The translations under genes and the position numbers were made by a program. From Psettodes erumei (taxonomy: Eukaryota; Chordata; Actinopteri; Pleuronectiformes; Psettodidae), in NCBI GenBank assembly GCA_016785225.1, contig JAFBJZ010000901.1, forward strand, positions 806,001-870,000: 64,000 nucleotides of DNA, written 5' to 3'. Below the pieces are notes generated by a model, which saw nothing but the letters and a program-made list of their open reading frames with translations, did not search any database and was not told the DNA's origin. Below are positions 52,178 to 64,000 of the stretch, in pieces; position 1 is the first letter of the stretch; each line of letters begins with the position of its first letter.

Positions 52178-55100
52178 ATTCCAGAAACAGCAAATCTGGG
52201 GGATTTTCATGCTTTTTATTCAGTCCGCTGGCTGCAAATTCAGACCGCTTGACCACAAGAACCGGCCAAACCGGTAACTTGATAGATGACCAGAAACCAC
52301 AATAAGTTCATGTACTGGTGGGGGCCGGTGCATGAGAACAATGAGCCTGTCTACTGTCTGGCTCACGTTCACACAAAAAAAATAAGAGACATTCTTTTAT
52401 TCTTTTAGTGTTGTTACAGACAAATGAGATATAGTGACTTTCTGGTGAAAAGAAACAGTCAGAAATTATCACAGCTTACGAGATACTGTCAATGCTTTGA
52501 TTGTGTGTTGCTATGTTTTAAGGTGAAAAAATTTCCACTTAGCGACAGGGAGATTTCTTTTAAACAAAAGGACATTTATTGACAACAAAGGTAAAGGGTA
52601 TGGCAAGGGTAGGGTAGGAAAAAATCCTGCTCCCTTGTTAGTAATACTGGTGCAAGTTGTTTCAAGTTGAGTAAGAGTGACTGAGCTCACTTTGGATAAG
52701 ATAAGGGAGCACTTCCTTGATCTGGTCTGTGTTCAGTAAGAAGTCCAGGGTGTCAATCGGCACCACTAAGACAGCTCTTCCCCTCAGGAAACAGATTCAA
52801 CACACTCCTTTGTAAGAATGGCATGGTCTGCACTGTCAGCCCCTGAATATGTTGCAATACATTACAGGATGTGTGTTCATGCATACGTGTAGGACACATT
52901 ATACACAGCAGTCCTGCAGTTTTAAATAAGCAGATCTACCCTCACTTGTCTCAATGTACATTTACAACCTTTATGTTGATGACGCCAAGATTTATAAGCG
53001 CTTCCAACTCATTAAAAATAGCATCAAATTCTAGTTTGATATCAACACTGAGTAATCACAGACTTGCTGTACTTCCCAAATACAGGGTAAATATGTTGAA
53101 AAGAATAATAATAAAAAAACTGCTGTGGTCTCAGGTTTGTGTTTGTGTGTGTCGGGTGGGTTGAAGTTACTGGAAAACAATTTTGAGAGCGAATACACTG
53201 ATATCTTTTTCTTTGTGCATATGCCGTGTGACGTGTTGGCGCTGTTGGGATGTTATACTACTCAGAGGAAGGAGCTGGGACAGATATTTGGCTCTCACTC
53301 AGGGCTGGAAAGTTAAAAGGCATTACGGGTGACACTGGAGGTGGGAGGAACAGGTCTGAGTCTGAGGCCTGGGGGATGTAATTACAGCTTCATCTGTTCC
53401 TGAGTAGGATTTTAAGGTGGGCAATTACAGGGGACAGGTAGTTCATATTTCTCAGACTGGCTCTGTGTTAAACTACTCAGCAATTCACATGCCAAGCATT
53501 TGGAAAAAGTCTTTTTGGGAGGGGTTCTACAGTTCTCACAAATCCTTTCAGTGCCTAGGTACTACAATCAGGACGGGGCATTACTTCAGAGTCAGTGAAT
53601 GCAAATATAATAGTCTCAGCACATGAAAACTTGCTAAAAAAGACTTTAACCTTGTCCAGACAGGACACTGACAGTTTTGAAAAGCTGCAACAAGAGTAAA
53701 CAAAGAATACAAATGGTGTTAATTGCTGCTTGTAACGGGGTTCAGTTCTTGGTAATTAATGGCAGCACAGATTATACAATAATACAATTTTATGGCTTGA
53801 GTATGATTCTTATATCTTGTCCTTTATATATAACCCTAACCCTTTTATGTTTATTGATTGCAACTTAACCATCAAACAATAATGTTCTGATTTTGCAGAA
53901 CTGACATCATGTCTAGTGCCAGTTACACCTTTGTTTGCTTATTTCACCTTTTGAGAAACATGTCATTGCTTCAGTGACCATGCAATGTCATCTTAAGTCA
54001 ACTTCATCAACTTCATCTTTAAGTGTAGTCCTTCATGGCAACTTAAACTAAATGAGCATTATGTTTTTCCACATTCACTCTCAGACTGGTCCATTTCACT
54101 GAGTCCTTAGTTACACAAATAATGAGTGTGTGTGTCTTTGTGTAACGATGGTCTGCTTACATGACGCTATATGGCCTCAAACTTATTTACAACAGACTCT
54201 CCTCTCAAACACAAAACTTTTGGAAGTTGCAGAGATCTTTGAAATAGATGTGACTAAACTATTTTGCACTCTGCGTGAGGTCCTGACACCTAAACACAGT
54301 CTTGGTTAATGCAAAACATTTCTGGCTATAACTTAGGATGAGGTAAATGGAGCTGACCCTCTGACACCTAAACACAAACACATACAGAACATACATGATT
54401 ATGTCATGAGCTGTGCTCAACATATACAAAGTTTCATGATGCAGGACTTTGCCAGTATGGTTTGGTTTATGTCCTAAATTGTTGTTTATGAAGCTTTAAA
54501 TCTCCATGTGTGTACATATCTTGTTCTTTTACAGTAAGTGAAATAGAGTCAGTCTCTCTCTCTTCAGGTTGAAAGCATAGGAAGAGGATATAAGATATCC
54601 CTCCTTGATGAGAGAGCATGCCCTCTCACGTACTTTGGATCGAATTATGAATGGTCCACAGTTTGTCAGGTCATAAGAAACACACTAAAACTGCATATGC
54701 AGCACATTTAAAAGCCCATGAAGAGTGTGTTGGCTAAGGATGGAAGTGAGGACAAGGTCACAAGGATCCTCATCATCATATACTGGATAAAAACCTGAAT
54801 GCACAGAAATCAGCAGTATGCTGCTATGCATAATTCAAAGTTTATGGTTTGATCAGGTCTGACAGCTGGAACACTGCGGAGCTTCAAACTCGGCCTTCAG
54901 TGTTTTCTAAGAGGACTCAGTTAAGTGATTAGAGTGTTTCAACAAAGTGGAAATTTACCAGAAAGAGAGAAAGCTATCCCCATGTGGGATGACGTATGGC
55001 AGACAGGCCCTTTTCCTCTTCCCGTGTGTGCGCTTTGTTAGCCAGTGAGTGTTGGCCACAGATTTCAGTGTTGTCTGTGAAGATTATGGTACAAAATAAT

Positions 55101-58100
55101 AACCTGCTGAGTGCTGTCTCTGAATGGGCTTGATCAACTTTCCAGTTCTGGTTATCTTACAATGATATCGTTGTTTTCTAAAAATTAACATCTGAATTCT
55201 ATACCGCACCCAGAAACATATCAATGAGGGGTGAACAGGGTTTAACAAAAGTCTTAATCCACCGCTAGAGATTAAGCCCAATGAATATAAATCAGATTAT
55301 GTTATCAACATATTTTTTAAGATTGTTATGTATTTATGTCTGCTAATTACAGCTAACAGAACTGTGACAAATGATATTCAATGATTACATACCATTAAAT
55401 TGAAACATGAGGTTCATCCATCCTCAAAGAATTATCTGGGTAACGACAAGCTAAACAGTTGAGTTCCTGGGGGACACCGGAAGTATATGTCATCCCTCCA
55501 GCATGTCCTGGATCTACCCCATGGCAGTTGATGGTCAGTTTAACATGCAAGAAATGTATAACCTGTGCAAATACAGGCATCCCTATGTGAACGCTCTTCT
55601 GTTGCTTAACTCTCTCAAAGGTCAGGACTTCACGGTGTACAGCTAACGACCCGAGGCTGCCAGAAGAACCACTGTCCAACTTGCGTCTCAACAAAAACAA
55701 AAAAACCATCTCAATTCAAGAAACAGGTATCACACATGGCAATGCATCAGATACCACGATTAATCATCCCAATCATTGAAACCAATTTGTGCGTATGTGC
55801 ATGCAAATATGGGCGTGCGCGTTAACGTACACGTGTGGCTTCACGTGCCCCCTCCAGAAATCTGTCAGGGCTGGGCTGATGTTCTCCATGTCCAGAGGCG
55901 AAGACAAATTGAGTGCTATGGTTGGAAAAAGTAACCAGTGTTCACACGTGCATGCAATGCTGCGTTTGTGTGCACACGTGCAAAAGGGGTCAGTCAGGGG
56001 CCTAAGCAGTGATGAAGATGGCAAAATAGAATGAAATCACAAGGAGCTGAGGAGTTTTTGATCTCTCTCAGATGACTGAAATGACCCCATGATGCAGAAA
56101 GTAAAGCAGAGGTTAATGATGTTTAAAGCTGCTTAACATGTTGACGATGGACTGGGTGTGTTGCATTTTAATAGTGTGCAGTTTATTTTAATATTGCTTG
56201 TACACTGAGGTGGGTTTTTTCTTGCCTTTCAGTGGATATTTGCTACTGATATGTATACTGTATAGTCTGAGGCTTTCAGAGTCCTTAGTCAAATAAGCTG
56301 TGTGTCTAAGATGGTCAGTCACTGAGCCAAAAACCACTCAGATACTGCTTTGTGTCAGTAAATGCCGCACTTTCTGGACTAAATGATGCAACAGGCTCCA
56401 TTCCTGCGTGGGGTCTTTATGTAAACAGTTCCAAAAGCCAAACTGTTTACAGCTGTTTACGTGTTGTGTGTGTTATGACTTTATGATGGATTGTACCTTA
56501 GATTGCCGACTGACTGAGACAATTCTTTTTTAAACCCATTTTCTGTCCCATTCAGTTGATGAACATGAGAGGAAATCTGAGCTTCCTGAGTAGTTTGCAT
56601 TCAAATGGGTATACAGCTGGACCTCAGTTTAAGTTGTTTGGCTACATCTGTTTGTTGCATTAATGGCGAAGATGAAGATGTCATGCTATCTCATACAGTT
56701 TCCTTTGTTCTCCTTAATGTATTCATCATTTCTAATCAAGTTATTTGCTTGGGATAGTAAATAATGAATAAAAAATGAAGAATCACAAGAGGATTCTCTG
56801 GCAAGATGCGTTGGAAATGTAAGAAAGACAGATGATTGTTTAAGTTTTTGGAAGTTCATTTTGTCATGAAAAACTTGCCCAACATCAGAGTGCGGGTTCA
56901 AGGGGCCTGCTAATGTATTCTGCACGTGGTAGCAAATCACACAGGCTTTAGCCGACCATTTTCCAAATTGCACTACAGGTTTTTAGATTTTTATTCCTTT
57001 CAATCAATCTGCAGAGATGTAAAACGTGCTCGGGATAACTTGCATTCATTTGGCTTTGATCACAGCTACGCTACAGTCATCTAGTAATTTAATAGTTGTG
57101 AGCATGAATTGTTTTGACAAGTCTTCATCAACAGCATGACTAACTGCTTTCAGGAAACCCAGACATCTGATACTTGAGAGACACGTGTGGCACTTAACCT
57201 TTTGAGTACAAGTATTGGCCAAATCCACTTTATCCTTTTCATGCTGTCCACAACTGTTTATGGTTTGTCTTCTGGGAGACTGAAGCTACTTAAACAAATT
57301 GTATGTGTGCTTTAACAAGAACAAATCTCTCCTTGCAACTGCATTACAACGCAACAATGATTATAAAGTTAATTGAACAATAATGAACTGAATTTTGGTC
57401 ATTTTATTATTAGCATTTGAAAAAGGATTTTCCTGTTGTTGTAGTGAATATAATATATATATATAATATATCACAAACACTGGTACAGTCCTCTGATTTG
57501 GATTATGCTTGCAAGCAAATGCTATTTCATTCTATAAGGGTGTACACATTCAGTTTGTGCTGTGTACAACAAATTCATGGAACTTTCTAAATTGTCTGTT
57601 TGTGTATACATTGACAGATGTACTGTATGTTCCGCAGTAAAACAACGTGTAAATTGTAAAGTGTAAAGTGCAGTGTAATTAGTAGAAATGCTTTAAATGA
57701 AGCAAGGACAATCAAAAGGCAGTTGTCTGCAGATCAAGCCTGTAATCAGCTTTACATCATCTCACAGAACATTTCTCTCCTTTAATTCAGACTAAAGCAA
57801 GCTTGTAAAATTAGAGGTCAGTTTGCTTGTCTGTATTTATAAGGGCACATATGCATAACAAACTAAGGCGTCCATGTATGAGTAACAAAACTGAAGTCCA
57901 CTGAATTCGCTCTGCACATCTGATTTTGTTTAAAAAGGACAAAGAATTTGACATTTTTTCCTGAAAGGCTATCATCACTGAAACACTGAACTTGCATTTT
58001 CAATGCGTTTGTTCCTCAAGCAGGTTGGCACATGAGAGAGAAACTTCATCAGGGTGTATCTCGCACTTGTGTTTGTTTTTTATGGTCGTCATCTGTCAGC

Positions 58101-59223
58101 TGCAAGATCCTGCTGCTACAACACACTGATATCATCATCATCATCATCATCATCATCATCTCCACCCCAAGGAAACTTGAACATTACACACACACACGGA
58201 CACATGCACATGAATAGACACACTGTGGGGTAATTTGGCAAGTGCTTACCTGCTCTCTCTTCACTGCAATGGAAAAAAAGTAAACAGAGGAAAGTCTAAC
58301 AGTCGATTCATCAGAGGTGACACTGACCCAGGTTCCACTTATATGACCAGATTATCAGACACTTCAAAACGGCCACTAAGTAATTTTCCAGTGGAGTTCC
58401 CCAAAGGGCTATTTCATCAGTCCATCCAGTGATGATTTATATAGTTTAAAAACTGTAATTTGGTGAGTCAAGCGAAAGACCAATTTTGATTCTTTTGAGC
58501 TTTCCATCTTGAAAAGGCCAAAACAATCTTCAGCTTTCTGCTTCCAGAGGTCTTCGACTGTTGTCTTGTTGCTTTGTTTTCCATTTATTGTAAAAACTCC
58601 TTCCCCTCTTTCTTTTAACCAGTAAGTTATAACAGTGACCTGCTATTCTTAACTCACCAGCACTACAGGCTGTGGAAAAGGAACATTTTGCCCTCTCCTT
58701 CATCTCCCAGGTAACAGTAGTTAGTGCCTTTTTTTTACTTTTTGGAGATTGGGTTCTTAAAAAGTTCTGTTTTTTGTAATTTATTCTGGAGCGTTTCTCT
58801 TGCTCACCTTTCAAAGTAATAGTAACAGATACACAGTACATTTAACTGACATTTCTGGCCTCCCATGAATACTCCATGTATTGGTATCTGCCTTTGCCTT
58901 TGCTATGGAATTTAACAAAGGTGCAAAGGTGTTAATTGTTTTATAAAAAGTCACAGTTTAACATTTGTCAATGCTGCATATTTTTTCCATTCGCTGTTGC
59001 CTACGAGTTTCTTCCTCTTGGGGAAGGCTTCTGTGCACCTTTGTTTCACAATGAAATGACACTAAGATGTACTATTTTAATCAAAACATCTTCAGCTGAA
59101 TGCAATATCTACAAATTGTAATGACTTTACCTACTTTAGACGCTGTCCCATTGATTATATGTGTTATTATAGCTGTGAGGTGATTTTTCTCTTTTTGTTA
59201 GTTTAATTAGATCATTTTACGTA
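52178..59223. other. Gene-poor DNA left of the Tc1 element
   Basis: No supported exon. It contains an ATC/TCA trinucleotide microsatellite (58131-58160), a TA-rich run near 57452-57472, and a short TAACCCTAACCC stretch at 53831-53843. The longest frame here (minus, 55709-55395) shows no known motif. Confidence 0.5.
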
Positions 59224-60437
59224 CACTCACCGGCCACTTTATTAGGTACACCATGCTAGTAACGGGTTGGACCCCCTTTTGCCTTCAGAACTGCCTCAAT
59301 TCTTCGTGGCATAGATTCAACAAGGTGCTGGAAGCATTCCTCAGAGAGTTTGGTTCATATTGACATGATGGCATCACACAGTTGGCGCAGATTTGTCGGC
59401 TGCACATCCGTAATGCGAATCTCCTGTTCCACCACATCCCAAAGATGCTCTATTGGATTGAGATCTGGTGACTGTGGAGGCCATTTGAGTACAGTGAACT
59501 CATTGTCATGTTCAAGAAACCAGTCTGAGAGGATTCCAGCTTTATGACATGGTGCATTATCCTGCTGAAAGTAGCCATTAGAAGTTGGGTACATTGTGGT
59601 CATAAAGGGATGGACATGGTCAGCAACAATACTGAGGTAGGCTGTAGCGTTGCAACGATGCTCAATTGGTACCAAGGGGCCCAAAGAGTGCCAAGAAAAT
59701 ATTCCCCACACCATTACACCACCACCACCAGCCTGAACCGTTGATACAAGGCAGGATGGATCCATGCTTTCATGTTGTTGACGCCAAATTCTGACCCTAC
59801 CATCCGAATGTCGCAGCAGAAATCGAGACTCATCAGACCAGGCAACGTTTTTCCAATTTTCTATTGTCCAATTTCGATGAGCTTGTGCAAATTGTAGTCT
59901 CAGTTTCCTGTTCTTAGCTGAAAGGAGTGGCACCCGGCGTGGTCTTCTGCTGCTGTAGCCCATCTGCCTCAAAGTTCGACGTACTGTGCGTTCAGAGATG
60001 CTCTTCTGCCTACCTTGGTTGTAACGGGTGGTTATTTGAGTCACTGTTGCCTTTCTATCAGCTCGAACCAGTCTGGCCATTCTCCTCTGACCTCTGGCAT
60101 CAACAAGGCATTTCCACCCACAGAACTGCCGCTCACTGGATATTTTTTCTTTTTCGGACCATTCTCTGTAAACCCTAGAGATGGTTGTGCGTGAAAATCC
60201 CAGTAGATCAGCAGTTTCTGAAATACTCAGACCAGCCCTTCTGGCACCAACAACCATTCAAAGTCACTCAAATCACCTTTCTTCCCCATACTGATGCTCG
60301 GTTTGAACTGCAGGAGATTGTCTTGACCATGTCTACATGCCTAAATGCACTGAGTTGCCGCCATGTGATTGGCTGATTAGAAATTAAGTGTTAACGAGCA
60401 GTTAGACAGGTGTACCTAATAAAGTGGCCGGTGAGTG
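59224..60437 (-). mobile_element. Tc1/mariner-superfamily transposon, near-complete
   Basis: A 1214-bp element with perfect 29-bp terminal inverted repeats (59224-59252 and 60409-60437), starting CACTCACCGGCCACTTTATT. TA dinucleotides flank both ends (59222-59223, 60438-60439), the expected target duplication. It carries one transposase gene on the minus strand that fills the inside. I recall the terminal sequence as widespread in fish genomes. Confidence 0.93.
59256..60289 (-). pseudogene. Tc1/mariner transposase, inactivated (DD36E-type spacing)
   Basis: The uninterrupted frame 60257-59355 encodes 300 residues. An N-terminal helix-turn-helix (SISETADLLGFSRTTISRVY) precedes the catalytic domain: D142 in WSDES, D233 in QQDNAPCH, E270 in LNPIEHLWD. 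There are 36 residues between the second D and E; classic Tc1 has 34. Two lesions are visible. A better start at 60289 (MGKKGDLSDFE) is out of frame with the rest by two bases, consistent with a 7-nt deletion. A TGA at 59357-59355 is followed by 32 more open codons to a TAG at 59258-59256, where the family tail continues. The enzyme is therefore probably non-functional. Confidence 0.9.
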
Positions 60438-60439
60438 TA

Positions 60440-63220
60440 TATTAGATTGTTGTAGGGTGGTAATGTTTTCAAGTGACACCCATCTGTTTTCTGTAAAGAA
60501 TTACAAGGTTAAGCTGTTATAGTCCTATTATTTAGCATATTTGTGAAACAACTGCAATAGATTAAAAATAATTAAAAGATAATTTCTGTGACTTTTTCCC
60601 CACCTTAACAACCAACTACAATTAAATTCCTGAATACACAGATGTTCCACATTGAATTAATTGTTAATCAATAAACTCATTCAACACAACCCACATAACT
60701 CAGTTCATAAAATACAATAGTTACTTTGCCAGTGCTGTCACTAGATGGAAAAGAAAACTGAAACTGAAAGCTACAAAGTGAATGAATGGAGGTAGACCAA
60801 GTTACAGAATAAACAAACTGCAGGTGAGACTTCTCCTTCATTTGTCCATCTGTCCTTATGGTCCATGGTTTCAACCTCGTTTCTCATTCATCAAGTGCAG
60901 GGCTGCAGGACCCCTCACTGGTGCATGAGTCAGACATCCCAGGGTTTCCACATGGTCATTATCCTGTCCAGAGCCCTGCTGACAAATGAAAATGGCTTGT
61001 GCAGACGGTAACAAAAATAACCCCTCTGATACTGCAATTCCAGCTTTTATTTATTCAGACTTAAGCTGTTACATAAGATATAGACATGGCAAACTCCTGT
61101 AGGCATGGCTGAGTTTTTACTGTGATGTTATATTAATAGTTTACACAGTTAATCATTTTTAAAACAGTTATTTAATGTGAATTATGCAGCAACTGATGAT
61201 CAAAGTCTGTTGGACCTACCATGTTATAGATTATGAGCTGGTGCGTATGGTGTGTTTTCCCGCCTTCGTACTGATGGGGAGAGAATCAGCAAACAAAATG
61301 CAGGAATCACCTGGAAAAATACAAACTATAAAAGCTGATGCTCAGCAGCTTCCTGCAATGTCTGCTCATTGCCCTGAGGGGGGCAAGTTAAAAACCGGTG
61401 TACACAAAGTGATTGTGAGCCATCAATTTATTCTTACAAAACCTGTAATTTCTATTGGCAGAGACATTGGTGGCATCTGTCAAGTTACCTCATGTTTTCT
61501 CTCTTAAGTGCAAAACAATAATGAATCCTTCAATCAGCTCAGGTAGTAACAAACTAACAGCCCGGAATAGTGCTTCCTCCATCATTAAACCACCAGATGA
61601 TGGAATTTGTCACAGAAGAAGTTGTCATAGCATTTGATCCTCATCCAGCTGACATGCAAGCACTTTTTTTATACCAAACATGGGGAAAGCCTTTATTTTA
61701 GTAAGCTGTGGCAAAATCGATTTTCTATGGAGGTTTGAAAAAGCCTGATGCAATTGGAATGCAAAGTCAGGGGGGAAATTACTATTTTCATATCTTACAT
61801 ATGTATGATTCCATATTAGGTACCATGAATGTACCATCAGGGAGTAAAGATTTTTCTTTGGTGAGAACAAAACATGCATATGACTACACTGCCATATGGA
61901 CTCCACCTGGTGTGCAGATATAACCAAATTGCCAGAGACTAAACAGTTACCTGCTTCACCAATCATTTCACACAAAGAGTAATGGGCACTTCTAGATAAC
62001 TATTGCATGCTCCTTCTTTGAAACTACCTTGCTCAAAATAGCCTAAAAGGTAAACATTACAGTTCTGAGGTGGTGAGGTAAAGTTGAAGACACCAGTAAA
62101 ATGCGGGCATTAGGTTCCAGCAGAGAGTGCACAATATGAGTACTGTTTTGTGTCCTGGTAAGTAAAGAGAAATGGCAGTTTTTTTTTCTCTTGACTGAAT
62201 CTGAGAAAAGCAGGAAAACAAAGGAAGTCAAGTTGGAATCATTTGAAGAAAGAGGAAAAAACAAAAAATAATGAAAACTGACTCACAAACTGAGCAGGTT
62301 ATCTTTAACATATATGAGCATGGTGCTGCGGTAGAGATACCTGTGACTATCAAAACTGAAGCATGATCCGTGGTAATGACAACATGGTGTAAAAGTGCTT
62401 CTTTGTTTGGGATCAGCATTGGATTTACTAGCATGCACTGCATTATCCCCATTTTTCTGCAGAAAGATAAACATCTCCCAGAAGTTCTCAAGAGAAATGG
62501 ACATTCTGTCTTCACAGACATAATTTTGGGATAATTCAAATTCCTTGTCACAAGTCATGCACAAATACTCACATGGGCCTTTTTTCTACTTTTGATCGTT
62601 TAAGTACATTTTCCTGATAATGGTCAAACACTTAAACTTAAGTAACATTATAATTCAGGAATTTAAATGGTATTTGAATATTATTAAAGTGAGGATTTGA
62701 GACCTACAGCCCACATTCAACTGGCAACTATATCTGGCATATCAGGCTGGGAGTTGTAGTAAACAAACTGACAGGTCAAAAACCTAGAGAAACTGAATAA
62801 AATGAGCATTGGTATATTTACCCTGGAAACCTGTTTGCTTTTTCCTACAGTTTGACATGATATGTGTGAAACCCATGTGGGTTTACTGATATAACCCACC
62901 CTAATAACTTTATGACAGCGGTCACAGGTTAGATTATGCAAGCATTGTCAATGCATGACAGAGAGAAGCACATTCATAAAAATAGTGTAGGCAGTACCAG
63001 TAGTTTAGCTACATGATTAATGAAACAATGAAACCTTAATGACGAGAAAATTTTTAAAAATGATCCCGTTGTTGCATCACAGCCTCATAGAACACATGCA
63101 ACATGTAACTCATTTACCAGTGAACGGAGAACTTATCTCCAAAACTGGAGTTTGAACTCATTATACAAGGATGATATGTCAGTCTGCAGACAAGTACGAC
63201 CACTGTTACCACTCTCAAAC
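60440..63220. other. Intergenic DNA upstream of the UGT gene
   Basis: No confident exon. Several 70-110 codon frames on the minus strand (for example 62564-62283) have no recognised motif. The last few hundred bases presumably hold the UGT promoter and 5'UTR. Confidence 0.5.
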
Positions 63221-64000
63221 ATGGGTAAGTGAATTTCAGGAGCATTAGTATGTAGTGGTTTATATCATAGTATATTTTGAGTGTGTTAAATTTAATTTAT
63301 GATATAGGTAAGTCACACGTCATAAATTTGTGATTTCTTATACATCTTATTTTGAAGCTCATTACTAAAAACACCACTGTTTTCCTCTCCTGCATTTTAG
63401 GAATCATCCCACTGCATCGTGTGGGTGGAATACTTGTGTTCCTTGCTGCATGTCTGATTTCCTTCTCACCACCCTGCAATGGAGGGAACATCCTGGTTTT
63501 CCCTGTAGACGGCAGCCACTGGGTCAACATGAAGATCCTGCTGGAAGAGCTTCATGCCAGAGGACACAACATCAGTGTGATCAGGGCGTCCACCAGTTGG
63601 TACATCCCAGAAAAGTCTCCCCTCTACACTTCCATTACAGTTGAGATGAATGAAAGTATGGAGAACTTTTTTGATTTGTACCTAGAAGAGAATATGAAGG
63701 TATGTCTTCATGGATTATATACTGTGCCTCACAGGGTTATTCAATCATTGAAATATGAAAACTTTTTTAAACACTTTTTTGCACTTATTTTTCAGGCACA
63801 GAGAGAAGGGGCTACAGCACTTACTTTCTTCAAACTCACAATGGATTTCCAATTGATGATTTCTGAGGCTCATTCATTGTGGTCTGATGCCCTTGGTCGA
63901 ATCTTTGATGATGAAAATATGATCAAAAGCTTAACAGATTCCCAGTATGATATTGTTCTCACTGACCCAGCCATGCCACCAGGGGTTATACTAGCCAAGT
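63221..64000 (+). CDS. UDP-glucuronosyltransferase (UGT5-like), 5' part only
   Basis: Three exons are visible: 63221-63224 (ATGG|GTAAGT), 63401-63699 and 63796 to beyond 64000. They join in phase to MGIIPLHRVGGILVFLAACL, an ER signal sequence, then GGNILVFPVDGSHWVNMKIL and EELHARGHNISVIRAS, the hallmark N-terminal UGT block, and YDIVLTDPAMPPG. This is the variable acceptor-binding half; the UDP-sugar-binding signature and C-terminal membrane anchor lie beyond the window. UGTs conjugate lipophilic compounds to glucuronic acid in the ER lumen. UGT family membership is clear; fish UGT5 is the closest by recollection. The four-nucleotide coding start is inferred from a perfect donor and phase. 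ATGs inside the second exon would lose the signal peptide. Confidence 0.85.

Noticed and set aside
55395..55709. 104-codon minus-strand frame
   Set aside because: No recognised domain, no splice or promoter context.
1..64000. CRISPR arrays, operons, bacterial defence or phage genes
   Set aside because: None seen; the spliced genes and transposons are entirely vertebrate in character.

Overview
This is vertebrate nuclear DNA, most likely from a ray-finned (teleost, probably percomorph) fish. The reasons are split genes with short GT-AG introns, AT-rich intergenic DNA full of CA/GA microsatellites, a fish-type Tc1/mariner transposon, an LTR remnant and LINE tail, and protein-coding exons closest to fish versions of well-known vertebrate genes. 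Nothing bacterial, phage or CRISPR-like is present.

The left half (1-32.8 kb) is a compact housekeeping block. smad9 (minus, BMP-signal transcription factor, all seven coding exons) is followed by alg5 (minus, dolichyl-phosphate glucosyltransferase, ten coding exons), exosc8 (plus, exosome ring subunit, eleven coding exons) and supt20h (minus, SAGA coactivator subunit, 22 exons in the core message plus one alternative exon). I joined every exon by hand. In each of these four genes all splice phases close, giving predicted proteins of 472, 322, 277 and 788 or 831 residues. Gene order and orientation match my recollection of human 13q13 (SMAD9-ALG5-EXOSC8-SUPT20H). alg5 and exosc8 are head to head over about 0.8 kb; exosc8 and supt20h are tail to tail.

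The right half (32.8-63.2 kb) is gene-poor. It holds microsatellites, a LINE tail, a diverged local duplication of about 620 bp, several clean inverted repeats including a perfect 20-bp hairpin, and one Tc1/mariner element with perfect terminal repeats but a broken transposase. At the right edge (63,221-64,000) starts a UDP-glucuronosyltransferase gene that runs off the window, so the human-like synteny appears to end here.

The most interesting signal is at the 3' end of supt20h. The last exon is open in two overlapping frames, and an 89-nt upstream exon decides which is read. Both resulting C-termini resemble SUPT20H tails. Other notable structures are an intronic 178-bp satellite with higher-order organisation in smad9, and a solo LTR with intact 5-bp target-site duplication.
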